From the NCBI RefSeq assembly GCF_001552595.1, contig NZ_BCRM01000005.1, forward strand, positions 360,935 through 424,934: a stretch of DNA of 64,000 nucleotides. Direction: 5' to 3'. The notes beneath the pieces were generated by a model. That model worked only from the letters and a program-made list of their open reading frames with translations. It searched no databases and was not told where the DNA came from. The translations under genes and the position numbers were made by a program. Source of the stretch: Rhodococcus erythropolis NBRC 15567. GTDB lineage: Bacteria; Actinomycetota; Actinomycetes; Mycobacteriales; Mycobacteriaceae. This document shows, piece after piece, positions 1-8,359 of the stretch (its first letter is position 1; each line of letters begins with the position of its first letter).

Positions 1-666
1 CGTAGAACCGTGCTCGACGCCGGACACTCGCTGGGCCCAGTATTCGCGGTCGGCCTCGAACCGACTCGATTCGCGGTACTTCTGATCGAGTTCGGACAGC
101 GTCGTGACGTCGAGCGCCTTGTTTACCGCAGGCTCCCGGCCCTCGACTGCTGCGGTGTAGATCGCGGCAATTCGATTCACTATCGTCATTCCGCTGTATC
201 CGTCGAGAGCAACGTGGTGAATCCTGGTGTACCACAAGTAGTCTCGATCACCAGTTTGGAGAATTGTCATCTCGACGAGACGATCACGCGTCAAGTCGAG
301 CGTCGTCGCGTAATCGTTGTCCATCCACTCCGACGCAGCCTGCCGAGGGTTCTCACGCTCGCGGAAGTCGAAGTAGTCGATACCCGGATCGATCGTGAAG
401 TCCACGATCTGGCACGGCTCACCATCGGGGTACATCAACCGCAGAAATGGCGACTCGAACTCGTGGGCGGCCTCCACTGCAGCGCGGCTGAGCAGTTGCA
501 TGTCCAGGTCGCCGTGGAACTCGATGTACTGCGCAATGAAATACGGCACCGTCGGGTGAAGTTGCTGCGCAAACCACATACTGCGCTGCACCGCTGACAG
601 GGGAAACGCCCCTGCCGGCAGGCTTCGCGATCCGGTCAGCGGATCGATCCTCTTGTCGGTATCCAT
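1..666 (-). CDS. Non-ribosomal peptide synthetase, N-terminal condensation domain (partial)
   Basis: This open frame starts at ATG 666 and leaves the window at base 1, so only the first 222 residues are visible. From about residue 20 it reads as a condensation domain. FPLSAVQRSMWFAQQL (21-36) is the first core motif, and the catalytic motif HHVALDG lies at 150-156 with both histidines and the aspartate intact. Condensation domains form the peptide bond between carrier-bound aminoacyl or acyl groups. A synthetase that begins with one usually accepts an acyl starter or an upstream peptidyl chain, so the product may be lipopeptide- or siderophore-like; that is inference. Adenylation and carrier domains should lie to the left. 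GTG codons just upstream of the ATG are possible alternative starts. Confidence 0.88.
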   Translation of the reverse strand, partial: MDTDKRIDPLTGSRSLPAGAFPLSAVQRSMWFAQQLHPTVPYFIAQYIEFHGDLDMQLLSRAAVEAAHEFESPFLRLMYPDGEPCQIVDFTIDPGIDYFDFRERENPRQAASEWMDNDYATTLDLTRDRLVEMTILQTGDRDYLWYTRIHHVALDGYSGMTIVNRIAAIYTAAVEGREPAVNKALDVTTLSELDQKYRESSRFEADREYWAQRVSGVEHGST

Positions 667-823
667 CACGACCACCCCCACACAGCGTTGTGACGATCAG
701 CGCCGGGAACTGTGGCTCGGGGATTGAAGAGAAACATCGCACCGCCTCGATATCGAGTGGAAACCATGTGGCGATCCTGCGAGAGCGCAGCCGAAGGTCA
801 TCGACCTCGACGAAGGGTCGCTT

Positions 824-853
824 CGAAGTCCGAACCTCCCCGAAGGTCCGAAC
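824..853. repeat. Tandem imperfect direct repeat upstream of the NRPS gene
   Basis: CGAAGTCCGAAC (824-835) and CGAAGGTCCGAAC (841-853) lie head to tail about 17 bp apart, roughly 160 bp upstream of the NRPS start. The spacing and position would suit an activator that binds direct repeats. That role is inference. Confidence 0.35.
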
Positions 854-888
854 TCAGGATCAGAATTTGTCGTCGTCAGGCGTCAGGC

Positions 889-908
889 GCACCGCAGTGC
901 TGCGGTGC
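889..908 (-). terminator. Hairpin downstream of the zinc-finger gene
   Basis: A perfect 8-bp stem (GCACCGCA / TGCGGTGC) with a 4-nt loop lies 37 nt past the stop of the minus-strand gene ending at 946. It has no clear T-run, so termination is probable rather than certain. Confidence 0.5.
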
Positions 909-945
909 TCAACGCAAGGCTAGAAACCGGTTGCCCACACCTGCT

Positions 946-1302
946 TCACCGGAAACGTTCGGCTTCACGGGCAAGTTCGGTCAACCGTTCACACAACTGT
1001 GCGAGTTCCGAACTTTCGGCTCCCTCGGCAACAGCAGTCGCCACATCTTCGGCGGCGCAGCGAACCTCGAACATCCGATCCACCAGTTCGACGGCCTCGA
1101 CGGCGGTCAAGATGACGGCGTCAGCCGGGATCGACGTGCCCTTGACGGCATTGCGCTGCTCGTACGCGCGCTGGCGACAAGACTGGCTGCAGTACCGGCG
1201 ACGACGACCCACTCCCGTCACCGCGACCTCGCGGCCGCACCACACACACGGGTTTCCGGAACGCGCAGTCTGCGGTGATCCGACGCGTGTGCTCTCAGCC
1301 AT
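946..1302 (-). CDS. Small conserved actinobacterial protein with a four-cysteine zinc-finger-like motif
   Basis: The protein has 118 residues from ATG 1302. C19, C22, C38 and C42 form a C-x2-C-x15-C-x3-C pattern in an arginine-rich stretch, which suggests one structural metal site. The C-terminal half (about 55-118) is acidic and looks helical. The gene is divergent from rbpA, the position of the small conserved gene Rv2049c in M. tuberculosis, so it is probably the equivalent. A TACAGT box lies 8 nt before the ATG. The frame stays open far upstream, but that part is antisense to rbpA and is not coding. The function is unknown; a nucleic-acid or RNA-polymerase-related role is only a guess from the motif and neighbour. 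Confidence 0.72.
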   Translation of the reverse strand: MAESTRVGSPQTARSGNPCVWCGREVAVTGVGRRRRYCSQSCRQRAYEQRNAVKGTSIPADAVILTAVEAVELVDRMFEVRCAAEDVATAVAEGAESSELAQLCERLTELAREAERFR

Positions 1303-1358
1303 GAGTCGACACTGTACTCGAGATTCGGACGCCTTCGATGAACGCGCGCGGTACCCGG

Positions 1359-1364
1359 TAAGAT
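1359..1364 (+). promoter_or_regulatory. Candidate -10 box for rbpA
   Basis: TAAGAT lies 128 nt upstream of the rbpA start in the divergent intergenic region. It is a good match to the actinobacterial -10 consensus and implies an untranslated leader of about 120 nt. Confidence 0.4.
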
Positions 1365-1491
1365 GGAGAGGTTGCGTCTTCTCGCCACACGGGAACCAAT
1401 CGGGTGCTCGTGGCGTTGTAGATGAGTGTGAGCGTCTACTCCCCAAGTCAGGGCGCCCACCAGCGGTGACGAACGAAGAGAGGACACCACC

Positions 1492-1830
1492 ATGGCAGAT
1501 CGCGTACTTCGAGGTAGCCGTCTCGGAGCTGTGAGCTACGAGACCGACCGTGACCATGACCTCGCGCCCCGTCGTATGGCCAAGTACAAGTGCGAGAACG
1601 GCGAGATCTTCGACATCCCGTTCGCGGACGAAGCCGAGATCCCCGGCACCTGGTTGTGCCGCAACGGCCTCGAAGGCGCCCTCATGGAGGGAACTGCCCC
1701 CGAAGCCAAGAAGGTCAAGCCTCCCCGCACCCACTGGGACATGCTGCTCGAGCGTCGCTCGGTCGAGGAACTCGAAGAGCTCCTCAAAGAGCGTCTCGAT
1801 TTGCTGAAGGCCAAGCGTCGCGGCGCATGA
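1492..1830 (+). CDS. rbpA: RNA polymerase-binding protein RbpA
   Basis: The protein has 112 residues and matches RbpA over its full length (111 in M. tuberculosis, Rv2050). RbpA is an essential actinobacterial transcription factor that binds sigma and the RNA polymerase core and stabilises the open promoter complex. Visible parts are an N-terminal tail, a beta-rich core domain (about 28-72, with the conserved IPGTWLC segment), a basic linker (KKVKPPRTHWDML, about 75-87) and the C-terminal sigma-interaction helix (VEELEELLKERLDLLKAKR). AGAGGA seven bases before the ATG is the RBS. It is monocistronic, with a hairpin directly downstream. Confidence 0.96.
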   Translation: MADRVLRGSRLGAVSYETDRDHDLAPRRMAKYKCENGEIFDIPFADEAEIPGTWLCRNGLEGALMEGTAPEAKKVKPPRTHWDMLLERRSVEELEELLKERLDLLKAKRRGA

Positions 1831-1845
1831 ACTAGCACTTCGATC

Positions 1846-1877
1846 AAGACCGTCCGGTTCTACACCGGGCGGTCTTT
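1846..1877 (+). terminator. rbpA transcription terminator
   Basis: AAGACCGTCCGG pairs with CCGGGCGGTCTT (12 bp with one G-T pair, 8-nt loop) and is followed by TCTCGTT. It lies 16 nt after the rbpA stop. Confidence 0.8.
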
Positions 1878-2188
1878 CTCGTTCTACGGGGAGTGATCGT
1901 TCACAAGTCGACGTCATACTTCGGCCCTTCTTCGACGTGGCAACTTCAGGATGCTTCGCGGTCCTCAAAGGCACTTCAGGACAACGTCATTCAGCATCCA
2001 GGCGCACTCGCGAGCCGACAGTGCGCGGATTCGCGATTCGCGCTGGAGAACCATCGGCACTGCTTCGTGCACCAGTGTGAGCTGTATCCCCCACCCCGCG
2101 ACACACCAAACTTCGGTACCCCACTCACGCCGACTGGGGTGTGGGTAAATGACTTACGGTGCTGAACGGTACTTCCGCTACTTCGCGG
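1878..2188. other. Intergenic region without a recognisable gene
   Basis: About 310 bases lie between the rbpA terminator and the 3' end of the PrsW-like gene. Short open frames here lack an RBS and any recognisable protein pattern. I see no tRNA-like or repeat structure. Confidence 0.5.
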
Positions 2189-3367
2189 TCACCGATCGAT
2201 GCTCTGTGCCGCGGTTCCTTGGCGGAGGCGGGTGATTTCGTTGCGTGATTCGACGACCTGGGAGCTGTCGTCGCCCTTGCTGACAGCAAGGTCGCTGCAC
2301 AGATCCAGCGCGGCACGAACGATATGTCGTCGTTGGCGACGTTCGGTGCGAGTGGGTGCGGCTTTCGCGTAAGTGCGTTGTTGTCGCCATCCGCCGGCGG
2401 CTGTCACCTCGGCGTCGGTCAGGACGCCGGACTCGATTTCCGGGGCGAGAATGTCACGGACGAAGTGGGATTCACGTGGGTGCGCCCAGACGAACGCGAT
2501 CCACAAGGCAGTGAAAGCGAAGACGATGTCGCCGATCATGATGACGAACACGAGCGAACTGCTGCCGCCGGCGATCGCGAGCATCGAATCCCACACGCCG
2601 TGGATCAGGATGGGTGCCACGATCAACGCCAATCCGCGTCCGATCCGCCGGGGCTGGGCCGGGGTGCCGATCAGATAGATCACGCCGGCGCAGAAAAGGG
2701 CTGTAAAGAGGGGATGAGAGACGATGTCGGAGTAGGTGCGGGTGGCGATGGAACCGATCAGGCCGTCGGTTTGGTGGGCGCCGAAGCCCTGCGTCGCGCC
2801 GGCAATCGAGTACAGAAAGTCTTCGCTGGTCTGAAATCCCAAGCCGATGAAAGCGCCGAGGAGCAGGCCGTCGGTTGCGGTGCGCACCAGTCGCGGTGCA
2901 AGCGCGAGGAGGACGACGATGCCGATGCCTTTGGCGGTTTCCTCCACGAACGGTGCAGAGAGGCCCGCATGCCAGTCCTGAGCCCATACCTGCCCGAAAA
3001 TCTTCGTGTAGAGCGAGCCGACTGCTCCGTTCGCGGGTACCGCGATAGTGAACGTTGCTGCGGTGGCGCCCCAGATGAAGCCGGTGACCACTAGTCCTAC
3101 GGGTTGGCGTTCGTAGCGGTCGATGTGCCGGAACCACCATGTCCAGACCGCGGCGCTGATGATGCCGACGATGCCGGCAACGAGGAGTGCGCGCCCGAAG
3201 TATCCGGCGAAGGGGGCGAACATCTGCCAGCCTTTGACGAGGCCGAATCCGCACATCCACAGGTATATCCAGAACACGACGTTGCGTGGTTGGAAGAAGT
3301 GAAATTTCTCGCCCCAGGCCGTCGTATCGAATGCGCGAGAGCGGGTTTCGAGGAGATCGCTGCTCAC
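2189..3367 (-). CDS. PrsW-family intramembrane metalloprotease
   Basis: The protein has 392 residues with about eight hydrophobic segments between 30 and 280, then a basic cytoplasmic tail. The family signatures are present: VEETAKG (E142, E143, K146), GFQTSEDFLYS (E182), SDIVSHPLF (H218) and HGVWD (H256, D260). B. subtilis PrsW cuts the single-span anti-sigma factor RsiW; the substrate here is unknown. The start (ATG 3367) overlaps the stop of the upstream gene by 4 nt, so the two are co-translated. The 110-residue tail, rich in R, Q and T, has no recognised domain. The family call is firm; the signalling role is inference. Confidence 0.85.
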   Translation of the reverse strand: MSSDLLETRSRAFDTTAWGEKFHFFQPRNVVFWIYLWMCGFGLVKGWQMFAPFAGYFGRALLVAGIVGIISAAVWTWWFRHIDRYERQPVGLVVTGFIWGATAATFTIAVPANGAVGSLYTKIFGQVWAQDWHAGLSAPFVEETAKGIGIVVLLALAPRLVRTATDGLLLGAFIGLGFQTSEDFLYSIAGATQGFGAHQTDGLIGSIATRTYSDIVSHPLFTALFCAGVIYLIGTPAQPRRIGRGLALIVAPILIHGVWDSMLAIAGGSSSLVFVIMIGDIVFAFTALWIAFVWAHPRESHFVRDILAPEIESGVLTDAEVTAAGGWRQQRTYAKAAPTRTERRQRRHIVRAALDLCSDLAVSKGDDSSQVVESRNEITRLRQGTAAQSIDR

Positions 3368-4092
3368 TTGGTGTCTCCCTCATGTGTGCCGATGGAGGCG
3401 ATCATGTCGGTGATTTCTCGACTGCGGGCGGCGATCTGATCGGGTGGGCCGACTACCTGTACCCGAATTCCCTCGCCGTCGGCGACGAATGTTGTCACCG
3501 ATCCGGCGGACCGCGGAGTGTCAAAGCTGACCTGGACGCCGCTCAGACCCCCGTCGGTGCTGATCGGCTGGCGTGTACCGGAGACCGCAAGCACGGAACT
3601 GCCGTTCGTCGCCAGACTCACGGCATCTGTTTGGGAGAGGAGCTCGTCGGCAGTTCCACTGAATGTGTCGGCGTCGACGCTCACGGTGACGGTGCCGCCG
3701 GTCAACGTCACACGCGGGAACGAATCGGACGCGCCATGTTGGTCGGTTCGGAAACCACTCTCGACATTCCAGCCCGCAGGTGCGGCGAAGGAGACCGTTT
3801 CGGTCACGGCCATTCGGTCTCCGGCGCCGGTTGGATCTTCGGAGGAGACAGCGGAATCGATGGCGGGCACGATCACGGTCCAGAGCATCCACACCCCCAA
3901 GATCGCGAGGGCGTGTGGGAAGACGCGTGTGTCGAGTCCGAGGAAGCGGTGATCCGCTGGTGGACGTCGTCCGTGTATGGGCTCGTGCTTGTGTGCAGTA
4001 CTCGAAATAACGCTCAATTTCCCTCGTTTCCATTGCACGGCAGGTGCACTGACTATCGCAGAAACGGACAAATTCCGTGCATCAGCCGGCAC
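3364..4092 (-). CDS. Single-span membrane protein with an extracytoplasmic domain, PrsW partner
   Basis: The longest frame gives 242 residues, but the true start is unclear. No codon has a well-spaced RBS, and GTG or TTG codons near 4040-4020 are possible, giving about 220 residues. After a short charged cytoplasmic segment with PIHGRRPPADHRF there is one membrane helix (ALAILGVWMLWTVIVPA). Beyond it is an extracytoplasmic region of about 165 residues rich in T, S, V and D, with predicted beta-strands and no cysteine. The topology is that of an anti-sigma-like or sensor protein. Because it is fused translationally to a PrsW-type protease, it could be the protease substrate. No zinc anti-sigma motif is visible, and no named family was recognised. 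Confidence 0.65.
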   Translation of the reverse strand: MPADARNLSVSAIVSAPAVQWKRGKLSVISSTAHKHEPIHGRRPPADHRFLGLDTRVFPHALAILGVWMLWTVIVPAIDSAVSSEDPTGAGDRMAVTETVSFAAPAGWNVESGFRTDQHGASDSFPRVTLTGGTVTVSVDADTFSGTADELLSQTDAVSLATNGSSVLAVSGTRQPISTDGGLSGVQVSFDTPRSAGSVTTFVADGEGIRVQVVGPPDQIAARSREITDMIASIGTHEGDTK

Positions 4093-4153
4093 CTACCGGT
4101 CATCGAGACGATCGTGCACCAAGTTCCCGTCGGCGCGAGATCACCGAGAGCTC

Positions 4154-5014
4154 CTAGTCGACGGTGAACCGTCGCATCGCCAGATGTCCGAACACGCCGA
4201 CCAGAATCAACGTGACGCCTGCGGTCACGGAAACGGAGTCGGTCACCAACCCCGCGATGCCGGTCACGGCTACGAACACCGGCAAAAAGTCGAACAGCCT
4301 GAAAATCGACTGCGGTGGTTCGGTTTCGAGGCCCTGAGCCTGAGCGGCCTTGTTCGGCGCATACTCGGGGTACCACTCGGTGAAGGAGATCGCGAAGAAG
4401 GTTCCGAGCAACTGCAGAATCCATCCGGTCCAGAAGTTGTCTCCGTCGTGCAGCAGCGCGTCTCCGAACAGGCCCACTGCGGCCGACCATGTGAAGGCGA
4501 GCGCCCACACTGCGGTGATGACGTAGTTGATGCGCAGAAACAGTGGCGTCGTCCAATACTCTTCAGGCGTCGACTCTTTCGCGTACTGCAAAGTGAAAGG
4601 ATTGCGGAGCAGGATCGATCCGAAGGCAAAGACCACCAGCGCGATGTTGGTCAGTTCGCCTCCCCAGAGTTCGAACCACCGAATCGTGTTCGCCGACGCG
4701 AGGAGGCCGATGGCCGCCAGAACGCCGAAGAACACGACGTCGAAGACCTCCAACAGCTTCACCGTGCCGCCGCGCCGGTGACTGGCCGCCAAGATCAGCA
4801 GTGACAACCCGAGCGCGGCGGCCGCGGATTCCTCGAACCTTCCCGGCCCGGAGAGCAAGGACAGCAGGATCCACGGTGACAGCCCCGCGAGCGGTGACTG
4901 CAGCACCGCGTCGACGACACTGGTCTTGCGAACTGCAGTCTGGGGCCCGGTCTTCTCAGGCTGGGTCTTCTCAGGCTGGGTCTTGTCTGGCTCGGTCTTG
5001 TCTGGCTCGGTCAC
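4154..5014 (-). CDS. Polytopic membrane protein of unknown function
   Basis: The protein has 286 residues. The first 24 are hydrophilic and consist of a charged pentapeptide repeat (TEPDK, TEPDK, TQPEK, TQPEK) encoded by a 15-bp tandem DNA repeat. About seven membrane segments follow between residue 45 and the end. Hydrophilic loops include TPEEYWTTP and an external segment with W and D residues. The gene lies between lnt and the PrsW pair on the same strand, where mycobacteria have the polyprenol-phosphomannose synthase part of ppm1; it is not a glycosyltransferase. I do not recognise the family. Confidence 0.75.
   Translation of the reverse strand: MTEPDKTEPDKTQPEKTQPEKTGPQTAVRKTSVVDAVLQSPLAGLSPWILLSLLSGPGRFEESAAAALGLSLLILAASHRRGGTVKLLEVFDVVFFGVLAAIGLLASANTIRWFELWGGELTNIALVVFAFGSILLRNPFTLQYAKESTPEEYWTTPLFLRINYVITAVWALAFTWSAAVGLFGDALLHDGDNFWTGWILQLLGTFFAISFTEWYPEYAPNKAAQAQGLETEPPQSIFRLFDFLPVFVAVTGIAGLVTDSVSVTAGVTLILVGVFGHLAMRRFTVD
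4950..5009 (-). repeat. Four tandem 15-bp coding repeats
   Basis: Two identical copies (4950-4964, 4965-4979) are followed by two identical copies of a variant (4980-4994, 4995-5009). They encode the N-terminal (T/Q)(E/P)-type pentapeptide repeats of the membrane protein. Copy number is likely to vary between strains. Confidence 0.9.
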
Positions 5015-5106
5015 AGGAGGCCGCCTTTACGCAGGAACGGGTGGCACAGCGAGTACCCGCGTAGGCGCCCCTCGGAACATCGGCAGCCCGATATCCGTTG
5101 CTCGGG

Positions 5107-6720
5107 TCAGATTGCCGCAGTCTCCTCAGGTGATTGCTCGGCCCGATCTCGGCGCCGGGCTACCAGCGCCAGTGAAATCGCACCGACCGCGATGATGCTG
5201 AGCACGATCTCCGGCGCCGGACCTACTCGGGTAGCGAGGGTGGAGCTGGTCGAGAGCGGCACCTTGGCCACAAGTGCCGCCGGCACGAACAGGTCGGTCT
5301 GCGAAGTCACTGCCCCGTCGGGAGCGATGATGGCGCTGACACCACTGGTTGCGGCCACAACGACGGCACGGCCGTGCTCGACTGCCCGCACACGGGACAT
5401 TGCCAGCTGCTGATACGTCATCTCGGTGTCCCCGAAGGTGGCGTTGTTGGTCGGTACTGCCAGCAGCTGCGCACCATTGCGCACCGATTCCTGGAACGCC
5501 CGGTCGAACGCAACCTCGTAACAAGTCGCGACGCCGATCGGTACACCCGCTGCGTGGACAACGCCGTTGCCCTCGCCGGGCACGAAATTGCCCGCACGAT
5601 CGGCGTACGAGGAGAAGTTCCGGAAGAAGCTTCGGTATGGCAGGTATTCACCGAACGGCTGGATGATCTTCTTGTCGTGCTGTTCCTGAGGACCATTGGC
5701 GCCGTCCCACACGATCACTGAATTGGTGGTCGTCCGATCGGCATTCACGAGTACGGTGCCGACAAGAATCGGGGCTCCGATCGCTTCGGAGGCTCGGGTG
5801 ATGTCGGCCGCGGCATCGGCGTTTCGCAGTGGGTCGATGTCCGAGGCATTTTCCGGCCAGATCACGACGTCAGGCTGATCGACGCGGCCCGCGTCCACCT
5901 CGGCTGCCAGTTTCACGGTTTCGGTGACGTGGTTGTCGAGGACCTGCTTGCGTTGCGAGTTGAAGTCCAAGCCCAACCGCGGAACGCTGCCCTGGATCGC
6001 GGCGACGGTGATCGTTCGGTCGCCGGAATCCATGGTGGCAAGAAACGGCGACACCACGAGAGCAACGATCACGGGCACGATGGCGGCGGCAACGGCTCCG
6101 AAGAATCCTCGGTCCCATCGTTTTGCCGCGACAGCGACGACGACTGCTGCCAAGCCGGTACCGGTCAGGGCCACCGCGAAGCTGAGCAGCGGCGCACCGC
6201 CGATACTCGCGAGTGGGAGGAGCCACCCTTCGGATTGACCGAATGCGAGCCTGCCCCAAGGAAATCCGCCGAAAGGGACGCTGGAACGAAGCCACTCGGT
6301 AAGCGTCCAGGTCGCGGCAATCCACAAAGGTGCCCAAGGCAACCTCGCCACCAGTACCGCCAGCAAACCGAACAGTCCGATGAACAACGACTCCACCGCG
6401 GCCAACGCGATCCACGGGACCGCGCCCACGAACACACCGATCCACGGAAGCAACGGCACCAGGAATCCGAGACCGGCCAGGTACCCGTAACCGAAGCCGG
6501 CACGAAGACGCAATCCGCCTCGACCGAAGTTCATCAACACGCACGTCAGAAGAGCGATCCCGACTGGCGCCAGAAACCACAGCGGACGAGGTGGGAACCC
6601 GGCGAAGATCAAGAATCCGCCTGCGGCTGCGTACAGCGAACGTAGCCATGCCGAACCGGTGAGCACAGCGCTCACGCGGGAGCGATCACTGCTGGGCGCC
6701 TCTGCGCCGGCCTCACTCAC
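5107..6720 (-). CDS. lnt: Apolipoprotein N-acyltransferase
   Basis: The protein has 537 residues from GTG 6720. The frame stays open upstream, but that part is antisense to the amidohydrolase, and GTG 6720 overlaps the stop of that gene by 8 nt. Residues 1-225 carry about eight membrane helices. Residues 235-500 are a nitrilase-fold domain with the E-K-C triad in WPENASD, KKIIQPFGEYLPYR and CYEVAFD. A final helix closes the protein. Lnt adds the third acyl chain to the N-terminal cysteine of lipoproteins such as the one at 56593. In M. tuberculosis the Lnt domain is fused to polyprenol-phosphomannose synthase (Rv2051c); here it stands alone. Confidence 0.93.
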   Translation of the reverse strand: MSEAGAEAPSSDRSRVSAVLTGSAWLRSLYAAAGGFLIFAGFPPRPLWFLAPVGIALLTCVLMNFGRGGLRLRAGFGYGYLAGLGFLVPLLPWIGVFVGAVPWIALAAVESLFIGLFGLLAVLVARLPWAPLWIAATWTLTEWLRSSVPFGGFPWGRLAFGQSEGWLLPLASIGGAPLLSFAVALTGTGLAAVVVAVAAKRWDRGFFGAVAAAIVPVIVALVVSPFLATMDSGDRTITVAAIQGSVPRLGLDFNSQRKQVLDNHVTETVKLAAEVDAGRVDQPDVVIWPENASDIDPLRNADAAADITRASEAIGAPILVGTVLVNADRTTTNSVIVWDGANGPQEQHDKKIIQPFGEYLPYRSFFRNFSSYADRAGNFVPGEGNGVVHAAGVPIGVATCYEVAFDRAFQESVRNGAQLLAVPTNNATFGDTEMTYQQLAMSRVRAVEHGRAVVVAATSGVSAIIAPDGAVTSQTDLFVPAALVAKVPLSTSSTLATRVGPAPEIVLSIIAVGAISLALVARRRDRAEQSPEETAAI

Positions 6721-8347
6721 TCGTCGAGCCGCGCTGGTAGACGACGCGTCCGCGATGCACCGACTTGATGCAGACCGGAATCGGCGCATCTTCCGCCAGC
6801 CTGGGCAGAGCGGGTACTCGCGAGCGCGGATCGGTAGACCATCGCTGAACCGAATCGGCCGGTGCACTGACTTCGAGTTCGCCTGCCGCCCACAACACGT
6901 AGGAGGCGGGTGCACCCGGATTGAGCGTTCCCGCGGCGCCGTCCCGCACTCCGCCCGCGCGCCAGGCGCCGCGCGTTGCGGCGGAGAAGGCCGCACGCGG
7001 TGAGATTCCACTTCCGTCGGTGCGGTGCTGGACAGCGGCGCGCAGCATCGCCCACGGCTCGATGGGGGTGACCGGGGCATCGGAGCTGAATGCGAGCGAG
7101 ACACCCTTACCGGCAGCAGGTGCAAACGGATTCAACGCTGCTGCGCGGTCGACTCCCAGGCGCGTGGCGTACAGACCGTCGGTACCGCCCCACAGTGCGT
7201 CGAACACCGGTTGGACGCTCGCGATGACACCCAAGGCCGCGAAGGTTTCCGCGTCGGCCATCGACATCATTTCCGCGTGCTCGAGGCGGTGACCCAACGC
7301 GGCGACCTTGGGGCCACCCAGTTCGTCGGCGACCTTGCGGAACGCGGCCGCTGCCGACGAGACGGCACCGTCGCCGATGGCATGGAAGCCGGCCTGGACA
7401 CCCGCGAGGGTGCAGGCCCGGATGTGTGCGGCGATCGCGTCGACGTCGAGATAGGCGTTGCCCGTCGAATCAGGTTGGTCTGCATAGGGTACGAGCAGCC
7501 ACGCGGTATGCGAACCGAGCGAACCGTCGATGAAGAGATCCCCGCCGAGTCCGTCTGCTCCGGTTTTGTCGAGGAGTGCGCGAGCATCCTCTTCGGTGTC
7601 GACGCGCTCACCCCAGTAGCCCCGAACCTCCACTCCGTGGTCGTGGGCCAGTAGTTCCTGGAAATCGGTCAGTCCCGAGATGTCCGGTCCCCCGCACTCG
7701 TGCACTGCGACGATCCCGCGGGAGGCGCACAGATCGAGCGCCGCGGTACGAGCAGACGCGCGCTGAGATTCGGTCAGCAGGTTCCGAGCCGCATTGCGCG
7801 CCAGGTGGTGTGCGTCGAAGGTCAGCGGGCCGTCGGCCGAGTATCCGGCAGTGTCGGCGAGGCCGGAGATCCCGTCGCGCAATGCGCTCGAGCACGCGGC
7901 CGAGTGAACGTCGATCCGCGAGAGATACACCTTGCGGCCAGGGGCAGCCGCGTCGAGATCCGCGGTCGAGGGCGGCGTCTGATCTGCCCACTCGGTGTCG
8001 TCCCAACCGTGTCCCCAGATGACTGCGTCGGGATGGGCAGTTTCGGGGTTTGCCGCTGCGAATGTTCGTACTCGCGAGAGGCATTCGTCCAGTGAGGTCG
8101 CGCCCACGAGATCGAGACAGACGAGATTGAGTCCCAATGCAGTGATGTGGACGTGGGTGTCGACGAACCCGGGAGTGACAAACGCACCGCCCAGGTCTTC
8201 GATCTCCGCGGCGGGGTGCAACGCCCGTCCGGCGCGCTCGTCGCCGACCCACACGACGGTGCCGTCGGTGATGGCGATCGAGGTCGCGTCAGGTGCAAAT
8301 GAACTGTAGATCCGGCCGTTGACCAGCAGACGAGTAGTCACGAGCAC
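6713..8347 (-). CDS. YtcJ-like metal-dependent amidohydrolase
   Basis: The protein has 544 residues from a GTG start; a second GTG two codons later is possible. The metal-binding HVH of DTHVHITALG (about residue 65) and a later HRLEHAEMM segment are typical of the amidohydrolase superfamily (TIM barrel), YtcJ/exoenzyme-regulatory branch. A beta-sandwich made of both termini is also typical. The substrate cannot be told from sequence; relatives hydrolyse amide or imide bonds in varied small molecules. It is probably co-transcribed with fxsA (12-nt gap) and lnt (8-nt overlap), although no functional link is obvious. Confidence 0.85.
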   Translation of the reverse strand: MLVTTRLLVNGRIYSSFAPDATSIAITDGTVVWVGDERAGRALHPAAEIEDLGGAFVTPGFVDTHVHITALGLNLVCLDLVGATSLDECLSRVRTFAAANPETAHPDAVIWGHGWDDTEWADQTPPSTADLDAAAPGRKVYLSRIDVHSAACSSALRDGISGLADTAGYSADGPLTFDAHHLARNAARNLLTESQRASARTAALDLCASRGIVAVHECGGPDISGLTDFQELLAHDHGVEVRGYWGERVDTEEDARALLDKTGADGLGGDLFIDGSLGSHTAWLLVPYADQPDSTGNAYLDVDAIAAHIRACTLAGVQAGFHAIGDGAVSSAAAAFRKVADELGGPKVAALGHRLEHAEMMSMADAETFAALGVIASVQPVFDALWGGTDGLYATRLGVDRAAALNPFAPAAGKGVSLAFSSDAPVTPIEPWAMLRAAVQHRTDGSGISPRAAFSAATRGAWRAGGVRDGAAGTLNPGAPASYVLWAAGELEVSAPADSVQRWSTDPRSRVPALPRLAEDAPIPVCIKSVHRGRVVYQRGSTSE

Positions 8348-8359
8348 CCAGTCTGCCTG

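Noticed and set aside
1878..2165. Small plus-strand ORFs downstream of rbpA (from 1893 and 1951)
   Set aside because: No RBS, no family pattern, and located after the rbpA terminator.
3780..4010. Arginine-rich small frame
   Set aside because: It is antisense to the PrsW partner gene and shows only the R-rich bias typical of shadow frames.
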